DNA of 7,647 nt from Sphingomonas sp. (GCA_030146605.1 JASLBO010000133.1:1-7647), one strand, 5' to 3'; shown: positions 1 to 6,387, counted from the first letter of the stretch. The notes: a model not told the origin generated them from the sequence alone. Made by a program: numbers and translations.

Positions 1-1586
1 GTGTGCTCGATCGCATCGACCGCGAGTTCGCGCAGCGTCGGACCGTTGCCGGTCGACATCGGAATGCCGAGCCCGAACGGCGCGGGCACGTCGACCACCG
101 CTTCGCCCGCGGGCTTGTCCATCGGGATGAACCACTGGGGCGTCGCGCGGAAGATGATCTTGGCCTTCGACCGCCAGCTGTGCGGATAGCTGTGCGCGAA
201 ATCGTCCGAGGCCGCTAGCAATGCGCCGGCTTCGCGCAGATCGCTGCAGATCGGGCCGTCCGATGCGACGAACTTCTTGTTGATCACCGAACCCTGGCCG
301 CCGAGCCACAGCCAGTCGGCGCGATACATTCCCGCGCCATCGACTGCGAACACCGGGTCGATGCCGTGCGCCTTGCAGAGCAGGAAGTCGTCCTCGCCAT
401 GATCGGGCGCCATATGGACGAGCCCGGTGCCGGCGTCGGTGGTGACGAAGTCGCCGGGCAGGAACGGGCGCGGCCTGGCGAAGAAGCCGCCGAGATGGTG
501 CATCGGGTGGCGGGCGACTGCGCCGGCGAGGTCGGAGCCTTTAAAGTAAACCTTTTGACGGAAAGTGCCGTTACCGGGGTCGGCCGAAGGATCGAGCGAA
601 ACAACGAGCGTTGCACCTGCCTCGGTAGCGTTGAGCATCTTCGTCAGTCGCTGCTCGATCGACGGAATTAGCGCCTCGGCGATCAAGAATTCGTGCTTGA
701 TCCACGGAAATTGCTCGCCGACGCGATCAGCCGCTTCGGTCACCTTTTTGAGGTCGGCATCAGCCTTGTCGCGCAGCCCAACCGCGACCAGAATATAGTC
801 AACTTCCGGCCCATAGGCGAGCGCCTGATTCACCGGGATCGTCCACGGCGTGGTCGTCCAGATCACCGCATGCGCGCCGACCAGCTCGGGCGCGTTCGGC
901 GCCTCAGTGATCTCGAACGCCACGTCGATCTGGGTCGACACGACGTCCTCATATTCGACCTCGGCCTCGGCCAGCGCGGTCTTTTCGACCGGGGACCACA
1001 TCACCGGCTTGGCGCCGCGATAGACCTGGCCGCTCTCGGCGAACTTGAGCAGTTCGCCGACGATGATCGCCTCGCTCTGATAGTTCATCGTGAGGTAGGG
1101 CGTGTCCCAGTCGCCCATGATGCCGAGCCGCTCGAACTGGCCGCGCTGCACGCCCACCCATTTCTCGGCATAGGCCCGGCATTCGGCGCGGAAGGCGACG
1201 GGGTCGACTTCGTCCTTGTTGAGCTTCTTGGCGCGATACGCTTCCTCGACCTTCCACTCGATCGGCAGGCCGTGGCAGTCCCAGCCGGGAACATAGGGCG
1301 CGTCCTTGCCGAGCAGGGTCTGGCTGCGCACGACAATGTCCTTGAGGATCTTGTTCATCGCATGGCCCATGTGAATGTCGCCATTCGCATAGGGTGGGCC
1401 GTCATGGAGCAGGAAGCGCTCGCGCCCGCCTCGGGCCTCGCGCAGCTTCTGGTAGAGCCCGATCTTCGCCCAGCGCTCGAGGATCGCCGGTTCCTTGGCG
1501 GCAAGGCCGGCCTTCATGGGGAAATCGGTCTTCGGCAGGAAGACGGTGTCGCGCCAGTCGCGCGGGGAGTCGGTGGTGTCGGTCAT
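1..1586 (-). CDS. ileS: Isoleucyl-tRNA synthetase (IleRS), N-terminal 528 residues, truncated by window edge
   Basis: Class I aminoacyl-tRNA synthetase that charges tRNA-Ile with isoleucine in the cytoplasm and edits misactivated valine. The minus-strand frame is open from the ATG at 1586-1584 to the left edge. Seen: the HIGH-type ATP motif HMGH at residues 72-75 inside PPYANGDIHMGHAMNK; GWDCHGLPIE at 101-110; the editing-domain motif TTTPWTIP at 244-251; GTGLVHMAPDHGEDD at 386-400, holding the His and Asp expected of the CP1 hydrolytic site; and HSYPHSWR near 465-472. The KMSKS loop, anticodon-binding domain and C-terminal zinc region lie beyond the edge. No clear Shine-Dalgarno precedes the ATG; the upstream minus-strand bases are CCCCGCCGCCAA. 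ribF is the upstream neighbour, an order common in proteobacteria. Compared with E. coli IleRS, about 55 extra residues lie between the two editing motifs. Identity is certain; the exact start is likely but not proven. Confidence 0.97.
   Translation of the reverse strand, partial: MTDTTDSPRDWRDTVFLPKTDFPMKAGLAAKEPAILERWAKIGLYQKLREARGGRERFLLHDGPPYANGDIHMGHAMNKILKDIVVRSQTLLGKDAPYVPGWDCHGLPIEWKVEEAYRAKKLNKDEVDPVAFRAECRAYAEKWVGVQRGQFERLGIMGDWDTPYLTMNYQSEAIIVGELLKFAESGQVYRGAKPVMWSPVEKTALAEAEVEYEDVVSTQIDVAFEITEAPNAPELVGAHAVIWTTTPWTIPVNQALAYGPEVDYILVAVGLRDKADADLKKVTEAADRVGEQFPWIKHEFLIAEALIPSIEQRLTKMLNATEAGATLVVSLDPSADPGNGTFRQKVYFKGSDLAGAVARHPMHHLGGFFARPRPFLPGDFVTTDAGTGLVHMAPDHGEDDFLLCKAHGIDPVFAVDGAGMYRADWLWLGGQGSVINKKFVASDGPICSDLREAGALLAASDDFAHSYPHSWRSKAKIIFRATPQWFIPMDKPAGEAVVDVPAPFGLGIPMSTGNGPTLRELAVDAIEH
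537..779 (-). other. Low-GC, atypical-codon insert within the ileS editing domain
   Basis: Residues about 270-350 of IleRS are encoded here. By hand count, 541-840 is 171/300 GC (57%), against 43/60 (72%) at 481-540 and 44/60 (73%) at 841-900. Codons rare elsewhere in the window cluster here (TTT, AAA, GTT, ATT, CTA, GCA, GGT). The reading frame stays open. The segment falls where the protein is about 55 residues longer than E. coli IleRS. It may be an accepted alphaproteobacterial insertion, a local recombination tract, or a segment under RNA-level selection. Confidence 0.6.
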
Positions 1587-1633
1587 TTGGCGGCGGGGAT
1601 TAGCTGGTGTGGAGCGATCGGGGAAGCGGCTTT

Positions 1634-1664
1634 GCTTGTCCGTGCCGCTGCGCCGCTGACAAGC
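1634..1664 (-). repeat. Inverted repeat in the putative ileS leader
   Basis: GCTTGTC at 1634-1640 and GACAAGC at 1658-1664 are perfect 7-bp inverted arms around a 17-nt GC-rich loop. On the minus strand this would form a hairpin about 48 nt before the ileS ATG if transcription starts further upstream. It has no U-tract, so it is not a canonical terminator. A leader role is inference; chance is possible in GC-rich DNA. Confidence 0.4.
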
Positions 1665-1666
1665 GG

Positions 1667-1684
1667 TTGACACGCTTGACACGA
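1667..1684. repeat. Tandem TTGACAC 9-bp direct repeat
   Basis: TTGACACGC (1667-1675) is followed directly by TTGACACGA (1676-1684), 8 of 9 bases identical. The shared GACAC core also appears in the longer 11-bp array just to the right, so the two may be related. TTGACA resembles a -35 box on the plus strand, but no matching -10 follows at 17 bp and no plus-strand gene lies downstream. Confidence 0.5.
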
Positions 1685-1704
1685 ATCCGGCTTTTTCGGC
1701 GGAA

Positions 1705-1846
1705 GCGCCGGCGAAGCGGCAGGTTCGCGCCGGCGACGCGACACCTTCGCGGCACGTGCGCGACCGTCACGCGACACGGGTGCGACACTGCGCGACACCT
1801 GCGCGACACCGACGCGGCACCCACGCGTCGCCGACGCGGCAGGTTG
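1705..1846. repeat. Helically phased 11-bp degenerate tandem repeat array (about 13 units)
   Basis: Units beginning GCG start at 1705, 1716, 1727, 1738, 1749, 1760, 1771, 1782, 1792, 1803, 1814, 1825 and 1836: every step is 11 bp except one of 10. The commonest core is GCGACAC (starts 1738, 1771, 1782, 1792, 1803), with GCGGCAC at 1749 and 1814, GCGGCAG at 1716 and 1836, and GCGCCGG at 1705 and 1727. On the minus strand, the direction of ileS, the core reads GTGTCGC. Because 11 is not a multiple of 3, the repeat shifts frame each unit, which argues for selection or amplification at the DNA level rather than for a protein. The array occupies the gap between ribF and ileS. Its function is unknown; a phased protein-binding array or slippage-grown repeat are the obvious options. 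Confidence 0.8.
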
Positions 1847-1947
1847 ACAGGGGACGGCGGGTCGCGGCGGTTGCATCGACCAGAATAGATCAGACGAAAT
1901 CCTACATTGGAAGGGGCGGCGAAGCTGTTCCGCGCATCCGCGAAGAC

Positions 1948-1970
1948 TCCCCTCCCTAAGAGGGAGGGGA
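1948..1970 (-). repeat. Perfect hairpin after ribF, REP-like; possible terminator
   Basis: TCCCCTCCCT (1948-1957) and AGGGAGGGGA (1961-1970) are perfect 10-bp arms around a 3-nt loop, 30 bases past the ribF stop. It shares the CCTCCC/GGGAGG ends of the larger REP-like elements in this window. The stem is strong enough to end ribF transcription, but the minus strand continues GTCTTCGCG with no U-run, so intrinsic termination is unproven. A REP-type 3' end stabiliser is equally possible. Confidence 0.55.
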
Positions 1971-1999
1971 ACGGTCGCTACGATCGGAGGGACGGTGGC

Positions 2000-2926
2000 T
2001 TATCGAGACAGCAGCGCGCGCGCCTTGGCGGCATCGGCATCCATCTGCACCTTGAGCGCATCCATCGAATCGAACTTCGCCTCGGGGCGCAGCCAGTCGA
2101 TCAGCGATACCTCGATCACCTGGTCGTACAGGTCGCCGGTGAAATCGAAGAAATGGCTCTCCAGCAGTTCCTCGGGCGGCTCGATGCTCGGGCGGATGCC
2201 GAGATTGGCGACGCCGTCGAGCATGCGCCCGTCGGCCAGCCGGCCGCGCACCGCGTAGATGCCGTAGGCCGGGCGCAGATAATTGGCGAGGTCCATATTG
2301 GCGGTGGGATAGCCGAGCTGTCGGCCGAGCTTCGCGCCGTGCTGCACCGGCCCTTGAATCGCAAACGGCCGGGTGAGCAATCGCGCCGCGCCGCGCGGAT
2401 CGCCGGCGCGGAGACAGTCGCGGATGCGGCTGGACGAGACGGTCTCGCCGTCGAGCGTCACCGGCGCGACGATCTCGGCCGAATAACCGAGTTCGGCGCC
2501 CAGCGCGGCGAGGGTCTCGACATCGCCTTCGCGGCCCTTGCCGAAGGTGAAGTCGCCCCCGGTGACCACGCCGCCGGCATGGATGGTCTCGATTAGCTGG
2601 CGCTCCGCGAATTGCCGCGCGCCAAGCCCGGCCATCGCCGCATCGAAATGGAACACCAGCATCGCATCGGCGCCCGCCGCGGCGAACAGCCGGGCGCGCT
2701 GGTCGAGCGTGGTCAGCCGGAAATGCCCGGTCTGCGGCTGGAAGAAGCGCTTGGGGTGCGGATCGAAGGTGGCGACGAGGGCGGGGCGCCCCTCGGCCCG
2801 GGCACGCGCGATCGCGCGGCCGACCACGGCCTGATGGCCGAGGTGAAACCCGTCGAAATTGCCGAGCGCGACGATTCCGCCGCGAAGATGCGCCGGCACC
2901 GGCGAGCCGCTGTCCAGTCGCTCCAT
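2000..2926 (-). CDS. ribF: Bifunctional riboflavin kinase / FAD synthetase
   Basis: Cytoplasmic enzyme that phosphorylates riboflavin to FMN and then adenylylates FMN to FAD. The 308-residue length is normal for the family. The N-terminal nucleotidyltransferase domain (about 1-185) has GNFDGFHLGHQ at 22-32, TFDPHP at 53-58 and SSSRIRD at 164-170. The C-terminal kinase domain (about 186-305) has GYPTANMDL at 205-213, NLGIRPS at 241-247 and LLESHFFDF at 254-262. The start is the ATG at 2926-2924. The 8 bases before it (CCCCTTCC) contain no Shine-Dalgarno, which fits a leaderless or nearly leaderless message from the promoter described at 2935-2963. A palindromic element separates it from the dipeptidase upstream, so it is probably a separate transcription unit. 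ileS lies downstream across a 413-bp gap. Identity is near certain. Confidence 0.97.
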   Translation of the reverse strand: MERLDSGSPVPAHLRGGIVALGNFDGFHLGHQAVVGRAIARARAEGRPALVATFDPHPKRFFQPQTGHFRLTTLDQRARLFAAAGADAMLVFHFDAAMAGLGARQFAERQLIETIHAGGVVTGGDFTFGKGREGDVETLAALGAELGYSAEIVAPVTLDGETVSSSRIRDCLRAGDPRGAARLLTRPFAIQGPVQHGAKLGRQLGYPTANMDLANYLRPAYGIYAVRGRLADGRMLDGVANLGIRPSIEPPEELLESHFFDFTGDLYDQVIEVSLIDWLRPEAKFDSMDALKVQMDADAAKARALLSR

Positions 2927-2934
2927 GGAAGGGG

Positions 2935-2963
2935 GCTATAGGGAGGGGAGGCGACCCAATCAA
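2935..2963 (-). promoter_or_regulatory. Candidate sigma70-type promoter for ribF, possibly leaderless
   Basis: On the minus strand, TTGATT (2963-2958) is followed by exactly 17 bp and then TATAGC (2940-2935). Each box matches 4 of 6 consensus bases. Only 8 bases lie between the -10 and the ribF ATG, so transcription would begin at or next to the start codon. The -35 box touches the outer end of the REPIN-like palindrome. This is inference from spacing; no transcript data. Confidence 0.5.
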
Positions 2964-3096
2964 ATCCTCCCTCGCGCAAGCGGGGGAGATGGCGCCGAAA
3001 GCGACGGAGGGGGCCGCTCCACGAGCGTGTCGCCTGCGGAAGCGCCCCCTCCGTCAGGCTGCGCCTGCCACCTCCCCCGCTACGCGAGGGAGGATT
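2963..3096. repeat. REPIN-like long palindrome between the dipeptidase gene and ribF
   Basis: The outer arms AATCCTCCCTCGCG (2963-2976) and CGCGAGGGAGGATT (3083-3096) are perfect 14-bp inverted copies. Further in, AGCGGGGGAGATGG (2979-2992) pairs with CCACCTCCCCCGCT (3068-3081) with one mismatch, and GACGGAGGGGGC (3003-3014) pairs perfectly with GCCCCCTCCGTC (3044-3055). Each end is itself an imperfect REP-type hairpin, so the whole has the form of two REPs in inverted orientation. The right core (3071-3095) matches the element at 6401-6425 in 24 of 25 bases. On the minus strand it may also act as a 3' boundary for the thyA-folA-dipeptidase transcript. Confidence 0.8.
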
Positions 3097-4264
3097 AAGG
3101 TTGCGGCACGATCCCGGCCCGGATCACCCGCAGCACATTGCCGCCCATCACCTTGCGGATCTCCGCCGGCGAAAAGCCGCGATCGACCAGCGCCTGCGTC
3201 ACCGCGGCGAGCTGCGACGTATCGAATCCGGTGGTCACCGCGCCGTCGAAATCCGAGCCGAGCCCGACATGATCGATCCCGACCAGATCGCGGACATGCG
3301 CGATCGCGCGGGCGATCGCCTCGGGCGCGGTCGAGCAGATCGCCGCGTCCCAATAGCCGATGCCGATCACCCCGCCGGTCCTGGCGACGCCGCGAATCTC
3401 TTCGTCGGTCAGGTTGCGGTTGACCTTGCACGTCGCCTGCACGCCGCCATGGCTGGACACGACGGGACGGCGCGCCATCCGCAGCACTTCGGCGACACTC
3501 TGGTGGCTCGAATGGGCCACGTCGACGATCATGCCGAGCTGTTCCATGCGGCGCACCACCTGCACGCCGAGCGGCGTGAGCCCGGCTTTGCGCACGCCGT
3601 GCATCGAGCCGGCGACTTCATTGTCGAAGAAATGCGCGAGCCCGGCCATGCGGAAGCCCGCGGCGTGGAGCCGGTCGAGATTGCCGAGCGCGCCCTCCAG
3701 GTCCTGCAGCCCCTCGATCGACAGCATGCCGCCGACGACCTTGCTGCCGCGGGCGCGGTCGGCGAGCAGCCGGTCGAGCTCCTGCGGGGTGCGGATCACG
3801 CGCAGCCTGCCGTCCGATCCGCCGGCCGCGCGGTCGAGCTTCGCGGCATGCCAGAGCGAGCGCTGGAGCAGCGAATGCCAGGTCCGCACCGGCTGGAGCT
3901 GCGCCACCGTCAGCAGCGTGATGTTGTCGGTGTCGGCGCCGTTCGAATCGTAATTCTGGCCCTTGGGGGTCTTGGTCACCGACGAGAAGATCTGCAGCGC
4001 GACATTGCCCTCGATCAGCCGCGGCAGATCGACCTGGCCTCGCCCGGCGCGGTCGAGCAGGCTGCGGCGCCACAGCAAAGTGTCGCCGTGCAGGTCGGCG
4101 ATCTGGAGCGAGGCGTGGAGCCGGCGTGTCTGCGCGCTGATCGCGGGAAGCGGCGCGGGGACGACCTTGTTCATCCCCGATTCGACGAACGCCGGGGCGA
4201 AGCCGAAAAAGCCGATGGCGGCGAGCAGGACCAGCGCCGCGAGGCCCCAGAGCCATTTCCTCAT
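3095..4264 (-). CDS. Membrane-anchored dipeptidase, peptidase family M19 (renal dipeptidase type)
   Basis: Predicted binuclear zinc dipeptidase acting at the periplasmic face of the inner membrane, 389 residues. A hydrophobic N-terminal segment at about 4-23 follows MRKW, giving a signal anchor; there is no lipobox cysteine. The M19 metal ligands are all present: H59 and D61 in DLHGDT, bridging E184 in LSIEG, H251 in DVAHSS, H272 in SSHGG and D338 in GLGSDFDG; R283 in VNRNL is a likely substrate-binding Arg. The ATG at 4264-4262 overlaps the folA stop as ATGA, and GGAG lies 8 bases upstream, so translation is probably coupled to folA. The TAA stop (3097-3095) uses the tip of the downstream palindrome. 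M19 members hydrolyse various dipeptides, including D-amino-acid-containing ones; the substrate here cannot be read from sequence. Confidence 0.93.
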   Translation of the reverse strand: MRKWLWGLAALVLLAAIGFFGFAPAFVESGMNKVVPAPLPAISAQTRRLHASLQIADLHGDTLLWRRSLLDRAGRGQVDLPRLIEGNVALQIFSSVTKTPKGQNYDSNGADTDNITLLTVAQLQPVRTWHSLLQRSLWHAAKLDRAAGGSDGRLRVIRTPQELDRLLADRARGSKVVGGMLSIEGLQDLEGALGNLDRLHAAGFRMAGLAHFFDNEVAGSMHGVRKAGLTPLGVQVVRRMEQLGMIVDVAHSSHQSVAEVLRMARRPVVSSHGGVQATCKVNRNLTDEEIRGVARTGGVIGIGYWDAAICSTAPEAIARAIAHVRDLVGIDHVGLGSDFDGAVTTGFDTSQLAAVTQALVDRGFSPAEIRKVMGGNVLRVIRAGIVPQP

Positions 4265-4740
4265 GCCACCCGCTCCAGCGTGACGAAGCTGTAGGCGGGG
4301 CGCCCGGCTTCGCCGGGGTGATCCTCACGCGCGACTTCGCGCCAGCCGGCGTCGAAGGCGGGGACGGTCGCGTCGCCCTCGGCATGGACATGGACTTCGG
4401 TGAGTTCGATGCGGTCGGCGCGGTCGAGCAGCAGTGCGAATATCTCGGCGCCGCCGATCACCGCCGCATCGTCGCCGGCCAGCGCCAGCGCCGCGTCGGG
4501 CGAATGCGCGACCTCGGCACCCGCGGCGGACCAGCCCTTGTCGCGGGTCAGCACGATGTGGCGGCGGCCCGGCAGCGGGGAGGGGAAGCTCTCGAAGGTC
4601 TTGCGGCCCATCACCATCGGCTTGCCCATCGTCTGCGCCTTGAAGCGCCTGAGGTCGGCGGGGAGGTGCCAGGGCAATTTGCCGTCGCGTCCGATCACGC
4701 CGTTGTCGGCGCGGGCGAGGTGGAAGGTGACGCGCGGCAT
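4261..4740 (-). CDS. folA: Dihydrofolate reductase
   Basis: NADPH-dependent enzyme that reduces dihydrofolate to tetrahydrofolate in the cytoplasm, regenerating the cofactor that ThyA oxidises. At 159 residues it has the same length as the E. coli enzyme. Seen: ADNGVIGRDGKLPWHLPADL at 11-30 with the active-site acid at D29; MGRKTFESFP at 44-53, the NADPH-binding turn; IVLTRDKGW at 62-70; and VIGGAEIFALLL at 94-105. The chosen start (ATG at 4740-4738) gives MPRVTFHLARA, the expected first strand. The frame is open further upstream, but that extension runs through the lipoprotein gene and is not part of the protein. It begins 5 bases after the cyclotransferase stop and ends in an ATGA overlap with the dipeptidase, so it is an internal gene of the thyA operon. 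Confidence 0.95.
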   Translation of the reverse strand: MPRVTFHLARADNGVIGRDGKLPWHLPADLRRFKAQTMGKPMVMGRKTFESFPSPLPGRRHIVLTRDKGWSAAGAEVAHSPDAALALAGDDAAVIGGAEIFALLLDRADRIELTEVHVHAEGDATVPAFDAGWREVAREDHPGEAGRPAYSFVTLERVA

Positions 4741-4745
4741 CCGGC

Positions 4746-5558
4746 TCAGCTCGGCTGGCAGCGCATCAGCGCGGCGGCCTGGTCCTGCGCGGCGCCGTTG
4801 GCAGCGCCTTCGCTCACGCGGACTTCGTAGAGCTGCGGCCACATCTTGCCGGTGACGAAGATGCGCTTCGCGGCGGCATCCCAGGCGATGCCGTTGGGCA
4901 CTTCGTCGTCGCTGGGGGTTGGCGGGCCCAGCGCCGAGACGTCGACGAACCCCTTGACCTTGCCGGTGGCGGGATCGATCCGCGCGATCAGATCGGTGCG
5001 CCAGATATTGGCCCAGACCTCTCCGTCGATCCATTCGAGCTCGTTGAGCTGGGTGACCGGGCAGCCATTGGCGGTGACCGCGATCGTCGACTGCTGCGCC
5101 ATCGTTTCGGGATCGAGGAAGCGCAGATTCGCGGTGCCGTCGCTCATGATCACCGACTTGCCATCATGGGTGAGGCCCCAGCCTTCGCCGGTATAAGCGA
5201 ACTCGCCTTTGGGAGCGAGATCGGCGCGATTGTAGATGAAGCCCTTCTGGTCCTTCCATGTCAGCTGGTAGATCCGGTCCTTCCAGCCGACGATCCCCTC
5301 GCCGAAATAAGGCGAGGCGAGCGGCGCCTGCGCGGTCACTTCGCCGGTTTCGAGGTTCACCTTGCGGATGCCCGACGTGCCTTCCTCGCCGGTGCTCTCG
5401 AACAGGGTGCCGGCGTCGATGTACAGCCCCTGGGTAAAGGCCTGCGAATCGTGCGGGTAGCTCTTCACCACCTCGACCGTCCGGACCGTGGGCAGCGCTT
5501 CCTGCGCGCCGCAGCCGGCGAGCAAGAGCAAGGGCAGCGCGTGGATCAGCCTGCGCAT
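4746..5558 (-). CDS. Glutaminyl-peptide cyclotransferase-family lipoprotein
   Basis: Predicted envelope enzyme of the plant/bacterial-type glutaminyl cyclase family (beta-propeller), which forms pyroglutamate at N-terminal glutamine of peptides with ammonia release; 270 residues. The N-terminus is a lipoprotein signal: MRR, a Leu-rich core and the lipobox LAGC with C16. Family-type motifs follow: SYPHDSQAFTQGLYI at 33-47, YFGEGI at 84-89, GEGWGLT at 124-130, NELEWIDGEVWANIW at 172-186, PNGIAWD at 221-227 and KMWPQLYEV at 238-246. The start ATG (5558-5556) overlaps the thyA stop by one base (TGATG) and the stop lies 5 bases before folA, so it is co-transcribed with both. The assignment comes from motif memory; the substrate is unknown. 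Confidence 0.87.
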   Translation of the reverse strand: MRRLIHALPLLLLAGCGAQEALPTVRTVEVVKSYPHDSQAFTQGLYIDAGTLFESTGEEGTSGIRKVNLETGEVTAQAPLASPYFGEGIVGWKDRIYQLTWKDQKGFIYNRADLAPKGEFAYTGEGWGLTHDGKSVIMSDGTANLRFLDPETMAQQSTIAVTANGCPVTQLNELEWIDGEVWANIWRTDLIARIDPATGKVKGFVDVSALGPPTPSDDEVPNGIAWDAAAKRIFVTGKMWPQLYEVRVSEGAANGAAQDQAAALMRCQPS

Positions 5559-6352
5559 CAGACCGCCACCGCCGCCTTGATGTGCGCCTGCGCCTGATAA
5601 TCGTGGATCACGAAATCCTCATATTCATAAGCATCGATCGAAGCCGCCTTGCGCAGGATCTCGAGCCGGGGAAGCGGGCCGGGCGCGCGGCCGAGCTGTT
5701 CGCGCGCCTGATCGAGATGGTTCGAATAGAGATGGCAGTCGCCGCCGGTCCAGACGAACTCGCCGGGCTCGAGCCCCGCCTGCTGCGCCAGCAGATGGGT
5801 GAGCAGGGCATAGCTGGCGATGTTGAACGGTACCCCGAGGAAAATGTCCGCCGAGCGCTGGTAGAGCTGGAGGCTGAGCCTGCCGTTCGCGACATAGGTC
5901 TGGAACAGGCAATGGCACGGCGCGAGCGCCATCGCGTGGAGCTCGCCGGGATTCCATGCCGAGACGATCTGGCGGCGCGAGCCCGGATTGTTGCGGATCT
6001 GGTCCAGCAGCCCGGTGATCTGATCGATCTCCTTGCCGTCGGCGGTCTCCCAGCGGCGCCATTGCTTGCCATAGACCGGGCCGAGATCGCCGTCGGCATC
6101 GGCCCATTCGTTCCAGATGCTCACCTTGCGCTCCTGCAGCCAGCGGACATTGGTGTCGCCGCGCAGGAACCACAGCAATTCGATGATGATCGATCGGATA
6201 TGGAGCTTCTTGGTGGTGAGCAACGGAAAGCCCGCCGCGAGATCGAAGCGCATCTGGTGGCCGAACACCGAGCGGGTGCCCGTGCCGGTACGGTCCATCG
6301 TCTCCGCGCCGGTGGTGAGCGCGCGTTCCATCAGGTCGAGATATTGACGCAT
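5558..6352 (-). CDS. thyA: Thymidylate synthase (folate-dependent, ThyA)
   Basis: Makes dTMP from dUMP using methylene-tetrahydrofolate as carbon donor and reductant, releasing dihydrofolate; cytoplasmic homodimer. At 264 residues it keeps E. coli numbering throughout: R21 in MDRTGTGT, R126/R127 in [12 protein letters not shown], the nucleophile C146 in [11 protein letters not shown]169 in RSADIFLG, N177 in VPFNIAS, and H207/Y209 in [10 protein letters not shown]. The start is the ATG at 6352-6350, giving MRQYLDLM. No clear Shine-Dalgarno is present. It is the first gene of the run thyA, cyclotransferase, folA, dipeptidase, placing the oxidised folate product next to the gene for its reductase. 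A divergent 137-bp gap with a REP-like hairpin lies upstream. No oddity in the protein. Confidence 0.98.
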   Translation of the reverse strand: MRQYLDLMERALTTGAETMDRTGTGTRSVFGHQMRFDLAAGFPLLTTKKLHIRSIIIELLWFLRGDTNVRWLQERKVSIWNEWADADGDLGPVYGKQWRRWETADGKEIDQITGLLDQIRNNPGSRRQIVSAWNPGELHAMALAPCHCLFQTYVANGRLSLQLYQRSADIFLGVPFNIASYALLTHLLAQQAGLEPGEFVWTGGDCHLYSNHLDQAREQLGRAPGPLPRLEILRKAASIDAYEYEDFVIHDYQAQAHIKAAVAV

Positions 6353-6358
6353 GCGCGG

Positions 6359-6387
6359 AGCCTAGCGGGCCGATCGGCTCGCGCCAA
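6359..6387 (-). promoter_or_regulatory. Weak candidate promoter for thyA
   Basis: On the minus strand, TTGGCG (6387-6382), 17 bp, then TAGGCT (6364-6359), with 6 bases before the thyA ATG. Each box matches only about 3 of 6 consensus positions. The layout copies that of ribF: a REP-like element just upstream, a 17-bp spacer and a start codon at the predicted start site. That parallel is the only reason to list it. Confidence 0.25.

Larger units (their letters stand above)
1587..1999. other. 413-bp non-coding gap between ribF and ileS
   Basis: No convincing gene is seen on either strand. From the ileS side it holds the 7-bp inverted repeat, the TTGACAC pair, the 11-bp array, a short relatively AT-rich stretch at about 1877-1912, and a perfect 10-bp-arm hairpin at 1948-1970. 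The AT-rich stretch is the most likely site for an ileS promoter. On the minus strand it includes TAGGAT and TATTCT as possible -10 elements, but neither has a good -35 at 17 bp, so no promoter is called. Confidence 0.6.

Noticed and set aside
693..1670. Long plus-strand open frame (325 codons) opposite ileS
   Set aside because: It is antisense to a certain ileS reading frame, has no recognisable domain and runs past the ileS start into the repeat region; such frames are common in GC-rich genes.
1705..1846. CRISPR array or plasmid iterons
   Set aside because: Units are only 11 bp with no spacers, and no cas or replication-initiator gene is nearby.
1844..1849. TTGACA as a plus-strand -35 box
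   Set aside because: No -10-like sequence lies 16-18 bp downstream and no plus-strand gene follows.
1956..2963. Minus-strand frame of 335 codons overlapping ribF in another phase
   Set aside because: Arg-rich shadow frame with no domain; ribF itself carries all family motifs.
3101..4294. Plus-strand open frame of 397 codons opposite the dipeptidase
   Set aside because: The minus-strand product has a full set of M19 metal ligands; the antisense product is His/Arg/Ala-rich without motifs.
4261..5034. Longer 257-codon version of the folA frame
   Set aside because: The extra N-terminal part overlaps the lipoprotein gene and is Arg-rich; the start at 4740 gives exactly the normal 159-residue reductase.
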